DNA from: Psychrobacter urativorans
GTDB taxonomy: Bacteria > Pseudomonadota > Gammaproteobacteria > Pseudomonadales > Moraxellaceae
NCBI RefSeq assembly: GCF_904846675.1
Contig: NZ_CAJHBT010000006.1
Location: forward strand, 1 to 64,000
Direction of reading: 5' to 3'
DNA: 64,000 nt
Shown: one piece after another, positions 39,052-48,553 of the stretch
Numbering within the stretch: position 1 is the stretch's first letter
Layout: the number at the start of each line of letters is the position of its first letter
Program-made: the position numbers and the translations under genes
Notes under the pieces: generated by a model
Told to the model about the DNA's origin: nothing
Databases searched by the model: none
Seen by the model: only the letters and a program-made list of their open reading frames with translations

Positions 39052-40848
39052 GTGACTGCATTAGCCAATATTCGTAACTTTTCTATTATTGCCCACATTG
39101 ATCATGGTAAATCGACCCTTGCCGATCGTTTTATTCAAATGTGCGGCGCGCTGCAAGATCGCGAGATGCAGGCGCAAGTACTCGATTCCATGGATATCGA
39201 GCGCGAGCGTGGCATCACTATTAAAGCGCAGTCGGTGACGCTGTATTATGATCATCCTAATGGAGAACGCTATCAGCTGAACTTTATTGATACGCCAGGG
39301 CACGTCGATTTCTCTTATGAGGTTTCGCGTTCATTAGCGGCTTGTGAAGGTGCGCTATTAGTGGTCGATGCCGCGCAAGGGGTAGAAGCGCAATCGGTGG
39401 CCAACTGTTATACGGCGGTCGATCAAGGCTTAGAAGTGATGGCAGTTCTTAATAAGATTGACTTGCCACAAGTAGAGCCTGAGCGTGTCATTCAGGAAAT
39501 TGAAGACATTATCGGCATCGAAGCGATTGATGCCCCGCGCGTGTCAGCCAAGTCCGGTCTGGGTGTCGATCATCTGCTCGAAGCGTTAGTGGAATTTATC
39601 CCAGCGCCGACAGGCGACCGTGAAGCGCCATTACAAGCATTAATCATCGACTCATGGTTTGATAACTATCTGGGCGTAGTCTCATTAGTGCGCGTGCGTG
39701 AAGGTACTATACGTAAAGGTGACAAACTTTATATCAAATCAACCAAAGAGGCGCATCTGGTAGGCTCGATTGGTGTTTTTACACCGAAGCCTTTAGATAC
39801 GGGTATTTTGCAAGCTGGTGAAGTTGGCTTTATCATCGCTGGTATTAAAGATATTGCCGGTGCACCCGTAGGCGATACCATTACTCATGCCAGTACGCCT
39901 GACGTTGAGCGTATCCCTGGGTTTAAGCAAGTCACCCCGCAGGTATATTCGGGTATGTTCCCCGTTGAGTCTACTGACTTTGAAAAGTTTCGTGAGGCGC
40001 TACAAAAATTACAAATTAATGATGCCTCATTATTCTTTGAGCCCGACACCTCAGATGCGCTCGGTTTTGGTTTCCGCTGCGGCTTTTTAGGTATGCTGCA
40101 TATGGAGATTATCCAAGAACGCCTAGAACGTGAATATGACTTGGATTTAATCTCTACGGCACCTTCAGTGATTTATGAGATTGTAAAGAAAGACGGCGAG
40201 ATTATTTATGTTGATAATCCATCAAAACTGCCTGAACCTAATAATATTGAAGAGTTTCGTGAGCCCATAGCCCGCTGCCAGATTTTAGTACCACAAGATT
40301 ACTTGGGCAACGTCATGACCCTATGTATTGAGCGCCGCGGTGTACAAGTCGATATGCGCTTTATGGGCAGACAAGTTCAGCTGATATTTGATATTCCGAT
40401 GGGCGAGGTGGTGATGGATTTTTTCGACCGTCTAAAATCAGTCTCACGTGGATTCGCCTCGCTCGATTACAACTTTGAGCGTTATCAAGTGGATAAATTG
40501 GTTAAAGTTGACGTGCTGATTAACGGTGAGAAGGTCGATGCCTTAGCCATGATTGTGCACGAAGATCAATCTCGTTACCGTGGTAATGCGCTGGTTGGTA
40601 AGATGAAAGAGTTGATTCCACGTCAGATGTTTGATGTGGCGATTCAAGCCGCTATCGGTAGTCAAATCATCGGTCGTAGTACGGTTAAAGCCATGCGTAA
40701 AGACGTATTAGCCAAGTGTTACGGTGGCGATATCTCCCGTAAGAAAAAGCTATTGTCTAAGCAAAAAGCCGGTAAAAAGCGCATGAAGCAAGTCGGTAAC
40801 GTAGAGATTCCACAAGAAGCGTTCTTAGCGGTATTGCAGGTAGACTAG
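39052..40848 (+). CDS. lepA: Elongation factor 4 (LepA)
   Basis: Ribosome-bound GTPase that back-translocates stalled ribosomes and assists initiation and assembly. At 598 residues it has the exact family length. G1 [10 protein letters not shown] is near residue 15, G2 includes R-G-I-T-I-K, G3 D-T-P-G-H-V-D-F near 81 and G4 N-K-I-D-L-P near 135. The LepA-specific C-terminal domain ends with the basic [16 protein letters not shown]. The start is a GTG (39052), since no ATG lies at the family N-terminus. It heads the conserved lepA-lepB-DUF4845-rnc-era-recO-pdxJ series. Confidence 0.97.
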   Translation: MTALANIRNFSIIAHIDHGKSTLADRFIQMCGALQDREMQAQVLDSMDIERERGITIKAQSVTLYYDHPNGERYQLNFIDTPGHVDFSYEVSRSLAACEGALLVVDAAQGVEAQSVANCYTAVDQGLEVMAVLNKIDLPQVEPERVIQEIEDIIGIEAIDAPRVSAKSGLGVDHLLEALVEFIPAPTGDREAPLQALIIDSWFDNYLGVVSLVRVREGTIRKGDKLYIKSTKEAHLVGSIGVFTPKPLDTGILQAGEVGFIIAGIKDIAGAPVGDTITHASTPDVERIPGFKQVTPQVYSGMFPVESTDFEKFREALQKLQINDASLFFEPDTSDALGFGFRCGFLGMLHMEIIQERLEREYDLDLISTAPSVIYEIVKKDGEIIYVDNPSKLPEPNNIEEFREPIARCQILVPQDYLGNVMTLCIERRGVQVDMRFMGRQVQLIFDIPMGEVVMDFFDRLKSVSRGFASLDYNFERYQVDKLVKVDVLINGEKVDALAMIVHEDQSRYRGNALVGKMKELIPRQMFDVAIQAAIGSQIIGRSTVKAMRKDVLAKCYGGDISRKKKLLSKQKAGKKRMKQVGNVEIPQEAFLAVLQVD

Positions 40849-40928
40849 AGTATTAATAAATAGAATGTTATTGCCAGTCTTATGAATCTAGATAGTCGGA
40901 TAAGCAGCTCGTTAATAGGCAATTGAGT

Positions 40929-41831
40929 ATGGATTTTGATTTTAATTTAATTTTAGTGCCATTAACTTTAGCCCTAGGTATTATTTGGCTATTAGATAAG
41001 CTGACACTTAAACAGCGCAAAACGCGTGGTCGTGGTAAAGAAAGCTTGCTAGTACGCTGGGCCTATGACTTTTTCCCAGTGTTAGCAGTGGTGCTTATTG
41101 TGCGCTCATTTTTGATTGAGCCCTTTAATATCCCCTCATCCTCTATGGTGCCGACTTTATATACCGGCGATTTTATTGCCGTAAATAAATACGCTTATGG
41201 GGTACGCTTGCCACTTACCTATAACAAGTTATTAGATACCGGTAAGCCGGAACATGGCGATGTGATGGTGTTTCGCTATCCTGAAAATCCAAGCATTTAT
41301 TATATTAAGCGCGTCATTGGCTTGCCTGGTGATACCGTCAGCTATAGCCAAGGCCAGCTTGCTATTAATGATAAGCCAGTAGATACCAAAGCGGTTACTT
41401 TTGATGCAAATCCTGAGCTGACTTCGCAGTTGTATGGTGCTGGACAAGTGGCACCAGGGCAAGTGCTAACGGATGCTGAGGCAGTACAAATGGGCCAGCA
41501 AGAAGAAGATTACGCACAGTATTTTCAAGAAACTCAGGGCGAGCATGAGCACAGAGTTCGGTATCTAAATGGCATGAACAGTTCGCAATATGCGCCATTC
41601 TTGCAGCAGCAAGCGCCAGAAGTGGTTAGCTCCGAGGGTACTGAGTGGCGCATTAGTGTGCCTGAAGGTCAGTATTTTGTGATGGGTGATAACCGCGACC
41701 GCAGTGCTGACGGCCGTTTTTGGGGCTTTGTCCCTGATGATAACTTAGCCGGTAAAGCGGTATATATTTGGATGCATAAGCCGCCTGGTCTGAATTTACC
41801 GACCTTTGGGCGTAATGGTTCTATTGATTAG
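40929..41831 (+). CDS. lepB: Signal peptidase I
   Basis: Inner-membrane serine protease that cleaves signal peptides of exported proteins. Two N-terminal hydrophobic segments (about 5-22 and 45-60) are followed by the catalytic serine motif P-S-S-S-M-V-P-T-L (near 73), the lysine motif Y-I-K-R-V-I-G-L-P-G-D (near 124) and M-G-D-N-R-D-R-S-A-D-G-R (near 251). A region of about 85 residues rich in Q and E lies between the lysine motif and the last box. The frame could start at TTG 40923 (AGG 4 nt upstream) or ATG 40929; I prefer the ATG. It follows lepA by 80 bp. Confidence 0.95.
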   Translation: MDFDFNLILVPLTLALGIIWLLDKLTLKQRKTRGRGKESLLVRWAYDFFPVLAVVLIVRSFLIEPFNIPSSSMVPTLYTGDFIAVNKYAYGVRLPLTYNKLLDTGKPEHGDVMVFRYPENPSIYYIKRVIGLPGDTVSYSQGQLAINDKPVDTKAVTFDANPELTSQLYGAGQVAPGQVLTDAEAVQMGQQEEDYAQYFQETQGEHEHRVRYLNGMNSSQYAPFLQQQAPEVVSSEGTEWRISVPEGQYFVMGDNRDRSADGRFWGFVPDDNLAGKAVYIWMHKPPGLNLPTFGRNGSID

Positions 41832-41948
41832 CTGTTGTGCTAATATTAGTGATAGCGCGGCGGCTATGATGTGATGTAGTCTGATGTTATAAAGTGGTGA
41901 CTGTTCAAATAGAATGCTTAGCCCATTGAGTTATCAGGAACCGTCATA

Positions 41949-42356
41949 ATGCAGCAGTTAACGAGTTTGTCGTCACAACGCGGTGCTAGCGCGACCAGTA
42001 TCGCCTTGCTGCTGATCGTTATCGTCGTTGCTGGTAAGCTGCTCATCGCGATTGTGCCGGCTCAAATTGGTGACTACCAGTTAACCAAAACCTTAAGTGC
42101 TCAGCTCGAAGAAGCCAATAACAGCAACGAGTCGGCAAAGAATTTCGTTGAGCGCGTCAACCGTCAGCTGTCTATCAATGCTGACTATGATACTAGCGCC
42201 GAAGAAGTATTCACTTTTACCAACAAAAAAGCGGGTCAACTGGCTATTCATAAAAAATATGAAAAGACCAAAAATTTTTTTGGTAACGTTGATATTGTTA
42301 GTCGCTTTGAAGGTGATATCAAACAAGGTGACGCCAAGTCTTCTGCAAAAAAATAA
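41949..42356 (+). CDS. DUF4845 membrane protein
   Basis: A 135-residue protein with one N-terminal transmembrane helix (residues 16-37, after the short G-A-S motif) and a small periplasmic domain. This matches the DUF4845 family that sits between lepB and rnc in many Pseudomonadales. Its function is unknown; the constant position next to signal peptidase suggests a link to envelope export. CAGGAACC precedes the ATG. Confidence 0.85.
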   Translation: MQQLTSLSSQRGASATSIALLLIVIVVAGKLLIAIVPAQIGDYQLTKTLSAQLEEANNSNESAKNFVERVNRQLSINADYDTSAEEVFTFTNKKAGQLAIHKKYEKTKNFFGNVDIVSRFEGDIKQGDAKSSAKK

Positions 42357-42418
42357 AGCGCTCTTAACCTTTTCTTCCATCCCATTAGTAATACCAACAG
42401 GATAACCAACAGCGCCGC

Positions 42419-43216
42419 ATGAAATCAACTTCACAACAGCCCCAAACGATACCTACTCGCAAAAAAAATAGTGCAGCTGAGGACACTCTTCTTGTCAGCT
42501 CGGAATTTATCCAACACTTAGCAGTGTTGACGCGCAAGTTAGGCTATGAGTTTAAAGATTTGAGTTTACCGAAGTTGGCGCTTACCCATCGCTCATTTGA
42601 TAGTAAAAAAAACTACGAGCGCTTAGAGTTTTTAGGGGACGCATTGCTTGGCATGATTGTCGGCGAGGCCTTATATCATCGTTATCCTACCCAAAATGAA
42701 GGACGCTTAACGCGTATGCGCGCAACGTTAGTTCGTCAAGAGTCGCTGGTGACGATTGCCCAAAATTTAGAGTTGTCTAATCATCTGATTTTAGGTATTG
42801 GTGAGCGTAAAGGTGGCGGGCGTAATCGTGCCTCTATATTAGCGGATGCGGTTGAATCCCTGCTAGGCGCTATCTATTTAGATTGTAAAGATATGGACGT
42901 TACGCGCGACTGTGTATTGGCGTGGTATGGCGATTTAATTGACAATGTGAGTGAGCAAAAAGCTCTCAAAGATGCCAAAAGCCGTCTGCAAGAATGGCTG
43001 CAATCTAAGCAATTTGATCTGCCCCATTATGAGCTGGTAGAAACGCGTGGTAATGCTCCTTATCAAATTTTTGTGGTGCGCTGTGAGGTTAATATTATGA
43101 ATTGCCCTAATATTACCGAATCGGGTGAAAGCCGACGTATCGCTGAGCAAAAAGCTGCAGAATTGATGATCAATCAGCTGCATAAGCTTCCAAATTCACT
43201 TAAAAAACCCGTATAG
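42419..43216 (+). CDS. rnc: Ribonuclease III
   Basis: Double-strand-specific RNase that processes rRNA precursors and structured mRNAs. The catalytic signature E-R-L-E-F-L-G-D-A-L-L-G is near residue 69. The second acidic cluster lies in D-A-V-E-S-L-L-G-A-I-Y near 142, and the C-terminal dsRNA-binding domain begins at K-S-R-L-Q-E-W-L near 190. At 265 residues it is about 35 longer than E. coli RNase III because of a polar N-terminal extension. The ribosome binding site is weak (AGGA, about 16 nt upstream), so translation may be coupled to the DUF4845 gene. era follows closely, the classic pair. Confidence 0.95.
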   Translation: MKSTSQQPQTIPTRKKNSAAEDTLLVSSEFIQHLAVLTRKLGYEFKDLSLPKLALTHRSFDSKKNYERLEFLGDALLGMIVGEALYHRYPTQNEGRLTRMRATLVRQESLVTIAQNLELSNHLILGIGERKGGGRNRASILADAVESLLGAIYLDCKDMDVTRDCVLAWYGDLIDNVSEQKALKDAKSRLQEWLQSKQFDLPHYELVETRGNAPYQIFVVRCEVNIMNCPNITESGESRRIAEQKAAELMINQLHKLPNSLKKPV

Positions 43217-43271
43217 ATTTAGTTTGATAAATACTTATAAGTACTATTATAAAAACCCACAGGATTCCCCT

Positions 43272-44426
43272 ATGAGCAATCGTACTGACCTGCCATCCAA
43301 CCACGAAGATAATACTGACAATATGAATGAAAATAAAAACGAAAGCTCCATCAAGAACCCTATTAGAAGTATCAATGATAATCTAAAATCTGTGCAAGAC
43401 GATAGTAGTGATGAGCTTAATGATACCGATAGCACTGATGACAGTACTGTTGAAAACGACAATGCTATTGAAGATTTCTTTGCACCGAGTGCTAACGTAC
43501 GTATGGCTGATGACTTTAAAACCGGTTATGTGGCGATTGTTGGGCGTCCAAATGTGGGCAAGTCTACCTTAATGAACCATTTGCTCGGTCAGAAGCTCTC
43601 CATCACCTCGCGCAAACCACAAACCACTCGCCACCGCATTCATGGTATTTTATCTAACGATGAGATGCAGGCAGTATTTGTTGATACGCCCGGTATTCAT
43701 CGTAATGAAGTTCGTGCCATCAATGAGCGCATGAACAAAGCGGCAGTCTCAGCATTAGTTGATGTTGATTTAGTGTTATTCGTAGTAGATTCAGACCAGT
43801 GGCGCGATGATGACTTACTAGTACTGCAAAAGTTAGGCGATACCAATCTAACTGTAGTGCTGGTTATTAATAAAGCCGATACCCTAAAAGACAAAGGCAC
43901 GTTATTACCGCTAATTGAGACCTTTAGTGATAGCTTTGATTTTGCTGATATCGTACCGGTTTCGGCGTTAAAAAATCAAAACCTTGACCGCTTGCAAGAA
44001 GTGATTGCCTCACATCTACCTATTGCTGAACCTATCTATGATACGGAACAAATCACCGATCGTTCTGAGCGCTTTTTGGCCAGTGAAATTATTCGCGAAA
44101 AGATTATGCGTAGTGCTGGTGATGAAGTGCCTTATGATTTGACAGTTCAAATTGATGGTTTTAAAGATGAGGCGGCGCACACTGACCCTAAGACAGGTCG
44201 TCCACGTAAAGCTTGTACTTTTATTGATGCGACCATCTATGTCGAGCGTAATGGTCAAAAAGCCATCGTTATCGGTGACAAAGGTCAACGTATCAAGCAA
44301 GTGGGTACGGATGCCCGCAAAGACATGGAGCAGCTATTTGACAAAAAAGTCATGCTTACTTTATGGGTGAAAGTCAAACGCGGTTGGTCTGATGATGAAC
44401 GTGCTTTGACTAGTTTAGGTTACTAA
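43272..44426 (+). CDS. era: GTPase Era with acidic N-terminal extension
   Basis: Essential GTPase for 30S ribosome assembly that binds the 3' end of 16S rRNA. G1 G-R-P-N-V-G-K-S-T is near residue 90, D-T-P-G-I-H near 138, N-K-A-D near 200, and the C-terminal KH domain has V-I-G-D-K-G-Q-R-I-K near 336. ATG 43272 with AGGA upstream gives 384 residues; a TTG at 43224 in frame is less likely. The first 80 residues (very rich in N, D, S and E) are not part of the Era fold, and the family usually has about 300 residues. Confidence 0.95.
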   Translation: MSNRTDLPSNHEDNTDNMNENKNESSIKNPIRSINDNLKSVQDDSSDELNDTDSTDDSTVENDNAIEDFFAPSANVRMADDFKTGYVAIVGRPNVGKSTLMNHLLGQKLSITSRKPQTTRHRIHGILSNDEMQAVFVDTPGIHRNEVRAINERMNKAAVSALVDVDLVLFVVDSDQWRDDDLLVLQKLGDTNLTVVLVINKADTLKDKGTLLPLIETFSDSFDFADIVPVSALKNQNLDRLQEVIASHLPIAEPIYDTEQITDRSERFLASEIIREKIMRSAGDEVPYDLTVQIDGFKDEAAHTDPKTGRPRKACTFIDATIYVERNGQKAIVIGDKGQRIKQVGTDARKDMEQLFDKKVMLTLWVKVKRGWSDDERALTSLGY

Positions 44427-44474
44427 TTGATTTTATATCTGGGATATTAAAAGCCAGTGCTGAGGTAATATATT

Positions 44475-45230
44475 ATGCGTAATGAGGCGTTAGTCGGTTA
44501 CCTATTACATCAGCGTTCTTACCAAGAAAAGCGTGCGCTGTATTATTTGTTTTCCGAGCAGCATGGGGTGATACATGGTATTGGCAAAAAAGGCGCACCG
44601 CTATTTGAGCCATTACAACTGTTTGCAACCGGCAAGCGCGATTTAAAAACCTTCAGCCAAATCAATGTAGTGCCATTGGAACTCGATTCTGAGAGCGCTG
44701 AGCTGCCACAAAGCTACGAGCCCCAACGTTATCAGCAGATTAGGGGCCAACAACAGTATGCAGCATTATATCTTAACGAGATCCTGTGGAAACTACTGCC
44801 TACCGAAGACCCTATGCCAGTACTGTGGCAACATTACCAAGATAGCTTACTTCAGCTTAAGCAGCCATTAACTGCGTTAGAGTTGCGCCTGTGTTTACGG
44901 CAGTTTGAGCAGCATTTATTTGAGCAGTTAGGCTTTGCCATCTCTTTAGCCCACGATAGTAGTCTCGTCGATATTGATGCTGGTTGTACTTATCGATTTT
45001 TACCTGATGTCGGCTTAGTGTCAATTGTGTCAGCCGATGATATAGTGAACGCTACTGTGCAGACGGTATTTAAGGGTAGTGAGTTAGTGGCAATGGCGCG
45101 ACTGGGTATTACTGAAGTAACGCTTGGAGCTTGGTCACGTTTGTATCGACACTTGATTGACCATTTGCTTGATTATCAACCGTTACAAAGTCGTCTACTT
45201 TGGCAGCAGCAGCAGCGTTATCAATCATAG
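44475..45230 (+). CDS. recO: DNA repair protein RecO
   Basis: Recombination mediator that anneals single strands and helps RecR load RecA at gaps. The 251-residue protein begins with the OB-fold segment G-Y-L-L-H-Q-R-S-Y-Q-E-K (near residue 8) and G-K-K-G-A (near 38), followed by the helical C-terminal domain. The zinc-finger cysteines of some RecO proteins are absent, as in other gammaproteobacteria. It follows era by 48 bp. Confidence 0.92.
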   Translation: MRNEALVGYLLHQRSYQEKRALYYLFSEQHGVIHGIGKKGAPLFEPLQLFATGKRDLKTFSQINVVPLELDSESAELPQSYEPQRYQQIRGQQQYAALYLNEILWKLLPTEDPMPVLWQHYQDSLLQLKQPLTALELRLCLRQFEQHLFEQLGFAISLAHDSSLVDIDAGCTYRFLPDVGLVSIVSADDIVNATVQTVFKGSELVAMARLGITEVTLGAWSRLYRHLIDHLLDYQPLQSRLLWQQQQRYQS

Positions 45231-45275
45231 CTCTTTATTTAGTTTGGTTTATCTGGCTTAAGTTACCAGGTTCGA

Positions 45276-45312
45276 ATTATCTAGTTTATGTTATTTAATC
45301 TATGTTATCTAG
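45276..45312 (+). repeat. Short imperfect tandem repeat in the recO-pdxJ spacer
   Basis: Three units built on TTAT(C/T)TAxTxTATG follow each other (TTATCTAGTTTATG, TTATTTAATCTATG, then TTATCTAG). They lie in the 172-bp spacer between recO and pdxJ. Confidence 0.4.
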
Positions 45313-45402
45313 CTCAATTTGGGTTTGCTCAAACCTAAGAGTGTCTAGTTGTATGCCAATTACTAGCATGTCAAACCAGCATCATTATTAAAAGGATTTT
45401 CT

Positions 45403-46152
45403 ATGGCTACACCATCTTCTTCCAAAAAACCTTTATTAGGGGTCAATGTCGACCACGTGGCAACTTTACGTCAAGCCCGTGGCGTTGCTTATCCCAGTCC
45501 GGTTGCTGCAGCTTTACTGTGTGAACAAGCTGGCGCTGATGGCATCACTATCCATCTACGTGAAGACCGCCGTCATATTCAGGATTCCGATGTTTACGAG
45601 ATTGCTGAACAGCTAACCACTCGATTAAATTTAGAGATGGCTGCGACCACGGAGATGCTAGCGATTGCCTGTGAAGTGCAACCATTTTGGGTTTGTCTAG
45701 TACCAGAAAAGCGTGCTGAGTTGACCACCGAAGGCGGTTTAAACGTTGTAGGGCAGACAGAAGAGCTGACAGATTATATTAGCAAGCTACACGCTGCCGG
45801 TATTAAAGTATCTTTGTTTATCGACCCTGAAGAGACACAAATCAAAGCAGCCGTTACCTGTCGAGCTGATGCTATTGAGTTGCATACTGGTGCTTATGCG
45901 GAAATGGGCTTAGTCAGTAATACGGATGGACAGCATGCGGAGCTAGAGCGTATTAGGCAAGCAGTCAGTACCGCTCAGCAAGCAGATAGTGATATGTTAG
46001 TTAATGCGGGTCACGGATTGACCCGCGAGAATGTTAATGCAATCGCCCAGATTGAAGGTATTTATGAGCTTAATATTGGTCATGCATTGATTGCGGATGC
46101 GGTATTTGTTGGCTTAGAAAAAGCGGTCATTATGATGAAAGCAGCTATGTAA
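45403..46152 (+). CDS. pdxJ: Pyridoxine 5'-phosphate synthase
   Basis: Condenses 1-deoxyxylulose 5-phosphate with 3-amino-2-oxopropyl phosphate to make vitamin B6 phosphate. The 249-residue TIM barrel begins [14 protein letters not shown] near residue 13, and has H-L-R-E-D-R-R-H-I near 51, E-L-H-T-G near 165 and N-A-G-H-G-L near 205. AAAGGA precedes the ATG. It is the last gene of the lepA group and converges on the pseudopilin gene 16 bp away. Confidence 0.96.
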   Translation: MATPSSSKKPLLGVNVDHVATLRQARGVAYPSPVAAALLCEQAGADGITIHLREDRRHIQDSDVYEIAEQLTTRLNLEMAATTEMLAIACEVQPFWVCLVPEKRAELTTEGGLNVVGQTEELTDYISKLHAAGIKVSLFIDPEETQIKAAVTCRADAIELHTGAYAEMGLVSNTDGQHAELERIRQAVSTAQQADSDMLVNAGHGLTRENVNAIAQIEGIYELNIGHALIADAVFVGLEKAVIMMKAAM

Positions 46153-46168
46153 CATCAGAGCACTAAGG

Positions 46169-46684
46169 CTAGCATTCAGTTGGATGCTCACTGTTGGGTT
46201 TGTACTTGATGATACCGACCTGATTAAAGGATATTTGGTACATTGCATGGCTATAAGTTGAGATTGGGCAATATTTAATATGTCCAAAAAAACCACGTGG
46301 CCTCCCGCTATCGCCAGCGAATCTCACATAGTTGCGTCCACCCGCTCGTAAATGCAGTTTGCCGTATTTAGGGTTTAATGGTTGTTTCTCTAATAGCTCA
46401 TCAATACCAGCATCAAAGTGCTGGTTATCGTTCTTATCTATAAACAATAGTAAGGCTTTATCACTGTCTTTATCACAATGGCCATTAGCATCAGATAAGC
46501 AGACCAGTACATCTTGACGTTGAATAAAACTTTCCGCTTTAGCAAGAGCAAGCGTGTTTATTAATCCGTACCTAATACGCTTGGCTTCCATATTTGCTAA
46601 CTGAGTCAATATAGATGGTGCGGCGATAGCCACAATAATAGCCATAACCGTTACTGTTACGATTAATTCGACTAATGTAAAGCC
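46169..46684 (-). CDS. FimT/GspH-like type IV pseudopilin lacking a normal start
   Basis: The reading frame encodes a prepilin motif G-F-T-L-V-E-L (from 46684) and a hydrophobic helix, then a GspH/FimT-type globular domain ending with G-R-N-Y-V-R-F, G-D-S-G-R-P-R-G-F-F-G and a Cys-containing C-terminus. This would be a minor pseudopilin that primes pilus assembly. The first ATG in frame (46645) lies inside the transmembrane helix and cannot be the real start. Upstream the frame stays open to a TGA at 46787-46789 without any ATG, GTG or TTG. It may start at ATC, ATA or CTC, or be a gene that has lost its start codon. No other pilin genes are nearby. Confidence 0.7.
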   Translation of the reverse strand, partial: GFTLVELIVTVTVMAIIVAIAAPSILTQLANMEAKRIRYGLINTLALAKAESFIQRQDVLVCLSDANGHCDKDSDKALLLFIDKNDNQHFDAGIDELLEKQPLNPKYGKLHLRAGGRNYVRFAGDSGRPRGFFGHIKYCPISTYSHAMYQISFNQVGIIKYKPNSEHPTEC

Positions 46685-46849
46685 ATGGTTATTATGTGGT
46701 GTCTGGTTTATATTGATGAGGATTAGACCCCTAAAGTTATCGGGTATAAAGCAGTTTTTTACAGCTTGATATTCATCCTGATTGTTTCATTGTAGTTTTT
46801 TAAGTGTTTTGCAATTATCAGTTTAGGTGCTAAATAGATAATATCAAAA

Positions 46850-46875
46850 ACTATTAACTAAAGGCAGTTAATAGT
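46850..46875. repeat. Perfect 10-bp inverted repeat
   Basis: ACTATTAACT (46850-46859) and AGTTAATAGT (46866-46875) flank AAAGGC. Without a T-run it looks more like an operator or an RNA hairpin than a terminator. It lies about 480 bp before ompA and close to the possible pseudopilin promoter. Confidence 0.5.
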
Positions 46876-47260
46876 AAAAACTAGTAAAATTACTATAGGT
46901 TTATAGTGACCCAATAGCAAAAAAATGTCCATTCTATATATAGAGGAAATATAAGTGTAATGTCATAAATTGTTACAATTAGTGAATAACTCGTTTTAAT
47001 AATGGAGAAATGAAATTAATTGTATTAAACTGTGACCAGACAATAGAAATACCTTTAAAGAAAAATATTTATTTATTACCTACTTATTGCCAACTAACGT
47101 TATGAAGACAATAAAAGTAACATTTGTTAGTGATTAGTAACTCTAGCTCGTTATTGTGTTTCAGTTACTACATTATCGTGTAATAATGTGTAGCTGTGTG
47201 ACGAAAAAAGTTGTAAACTGGATTGATAGTCGCTAAGCTACTTCCTAATTAGTTTTGTTG

Positions 47261-47266
47261 TATAAT
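47261..47266 (+). promoter_or_regulatory. -10 box of the ompA-family gene
   Basis: A perfect TATAAT preceded by TTGT, 91 bp before the ATG. The -35 (CTACTT, 17-nt spacer) is weak. Confidence 0.5.
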
Positions 47267-47356
47267 GATATATTCGAAAAAGATGCCTATTCTCTAGGTC
47301 ATTTAGGAAGCGGTAATGCTTGACGCATCACTCAAATTATCCTTTGGAGGAAATCC

Positions 47357-48553
47357 ATGAAATTGAATAAAATTGCTTTAGCCCTATTTGCCGTAACAGC
47401 TGCGCCACTAGCAGCGAATGCCGGCGTTACTATCAGCCCATTATTATTAGGTTATCATTACAGCGAAGGCGCTGATGAGGATCAGATTGACGTAATGGGA
47501 GATGGCGCTGGCAATGGTTATTATAAAGAGAATGGCCTGTATACTGGTGCAGCGTTAGGTATCGAATTGACACCTTCTACACAGTTCCAAGTAGAATATG
47601 GTGTCTCAAATACTGATGGTATACGCCAAGATGGAAACGATTCTTTCGACGCTGAACAGCAAATGATTTCTGGTAACTTCTTGATCGGTACTGAAGAATT
47701 TACTGGTTACACTGACAGTGCGTTCAAACCATATGTATTAGTAGGTGCTGGTCAATCTAAAATTAAAATTGAAAATGCAGCGGGTAATGAAATTACCAGT
47801 ACTAAAGATACCATTGGTAACTTGGGTCTAGGTGCTATGTATCGTATCAATAACGCACTAAGCCTACGTGGTGAAGCGCGTGCGATTCATAACTTTGATA
47901 ACGACTGGTGGGAAGGCATGGCTTTAGCCGGTCTAGAAGTTGTACTTGGTGGCCATTTAGCACCAACAGTTGCTGTACCGCCAATGGTAGAGCCTGCAGC
48001 ACCAGTAGTTAGCGAGCCAGTAGTTCCAATTGTTGTTGTTGACGAAGTTGATGTTGATTCTGATGGTGATGGCGTACCTGATAGTATTGATGAGTGCCCA
48101 GGTACTCCAATGAACGTAGTAGTTGATGAACGTGGTTGCCCATTACAAGTAGACATTACTGATGAGCTAAAAATGGAACTGCGTGTATTCTTTGATAACG
48201 ATAAAACAGCTATCAAAAATCAATATCAGCCAGAGATTGCTAAGGTAGCAGAGAAGATGCGTGAGTATCCTAACTCTATGGCTCGTGTCGAAGGTCATGC
48301 TTCTAAAACTGGTCCATCAGCACGTTATAACCAACGTCTGTCTGAAGCCCGCGCCGTTGCTGTGAAATCTATGTTGACCAACGAATTTGGTATCGCGCCA
48401 AACCGTCTATCAACCGTTGGTTACGGTTATGACAAGCCAATCGCTGATAACAACACTGAAGAAGGTCGCGCTATGAACCGTCGTGTTTATGCCATCATCA
48501 CTGGTGACAAAACTATGACTGTTGAACAAACTAAAGATATGGATGTTCAATAA
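47357..48553 (+). CDS. OmpA-family outer membrane protein
   Basis: Outer membrane protein that links the membrane to peptidoglycan. The signal peptide (residues 1-22, cleaved after A-A-N-A) is followed by an N-terminal beta-barrel region (about 25-200), a P/V-rich hinge, a TSP3-like calcium motif D-S-D-G-D-G-V-P-D near 235 and the C-terminal OmpA peptidoglycan-binding domain (about 275-385) with N-Q-R-L-S-E-A-R-A and M-N-R-R-V. In the peptidoglycan-binding loop the usual G-H-T-D is G-H-A-S. At 398 residues it is similar to OprF/OmpA of Pseudomonadales. A GGAGGA site suggests high expression, and a strong terminator follows. Confidence 0.93.
   Translation: MKLNKIALALFAVTAAPLAANAGVTISPLLLGYHYSEGADEDQIDVMGDGAGNGYYKENGLYTGAALGIELTPSTQFQVEYGVSNTDGIRQDGNDSFDAEQQMISGNFLIGTEEFTGYTDSAFKPYVLVGAGQSKIKIENAAGNEITSTKDTIGNLGLGAMYRINNALSLRGEARAIHNFDNDWWEGMALAGLEVVLGGHLAPTVAVPPMVEPAAPVVSEPVVPIVVVDEVDVDSDGDGVPDSIDECPGTPMNVVVDERGCPLQVDITDELKMELRVFFDNDKTAIKNQYQPEIAKVAEKMREYPNSMARVEGHASKTGPSARYNQRLSEARAVAVKSMLTNEFGIAPNRLSTVGYGYDKPIADNNTEEGRAMNRRVYAIITGDKTMTVEQTKDMDVQ

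Larger units (their letters stand above)
46685..47356. other. Long AT-rich region upstream of the OmpA-family gene
   Basis: About 670 bp, of which the first 100 are the open upstream part of the pseudopilin frame. The rest is very AT-rich, with a perfect hairpin (46850-46875), a -10 box (47261-47266), and a strong ribosome binding site (GGAGGA) just before the ompA ATG. A 31-codon ORF at 47010-47105 is not convincing. A long untranslated leader or multiple regulatory sites are possible, as for many porin genes. Confidence 0.5.

Noticed and set aside
47010-47105. A 31-codon ORF (MKLIVLNCDQ...) after a GGAG sequence upstream of the ompA-family gene
   Set aside because: The GGAG is only 2 nt from the ATG, the sequence is simple AT-rich DNA, and nothing indicates a conserved peptide.
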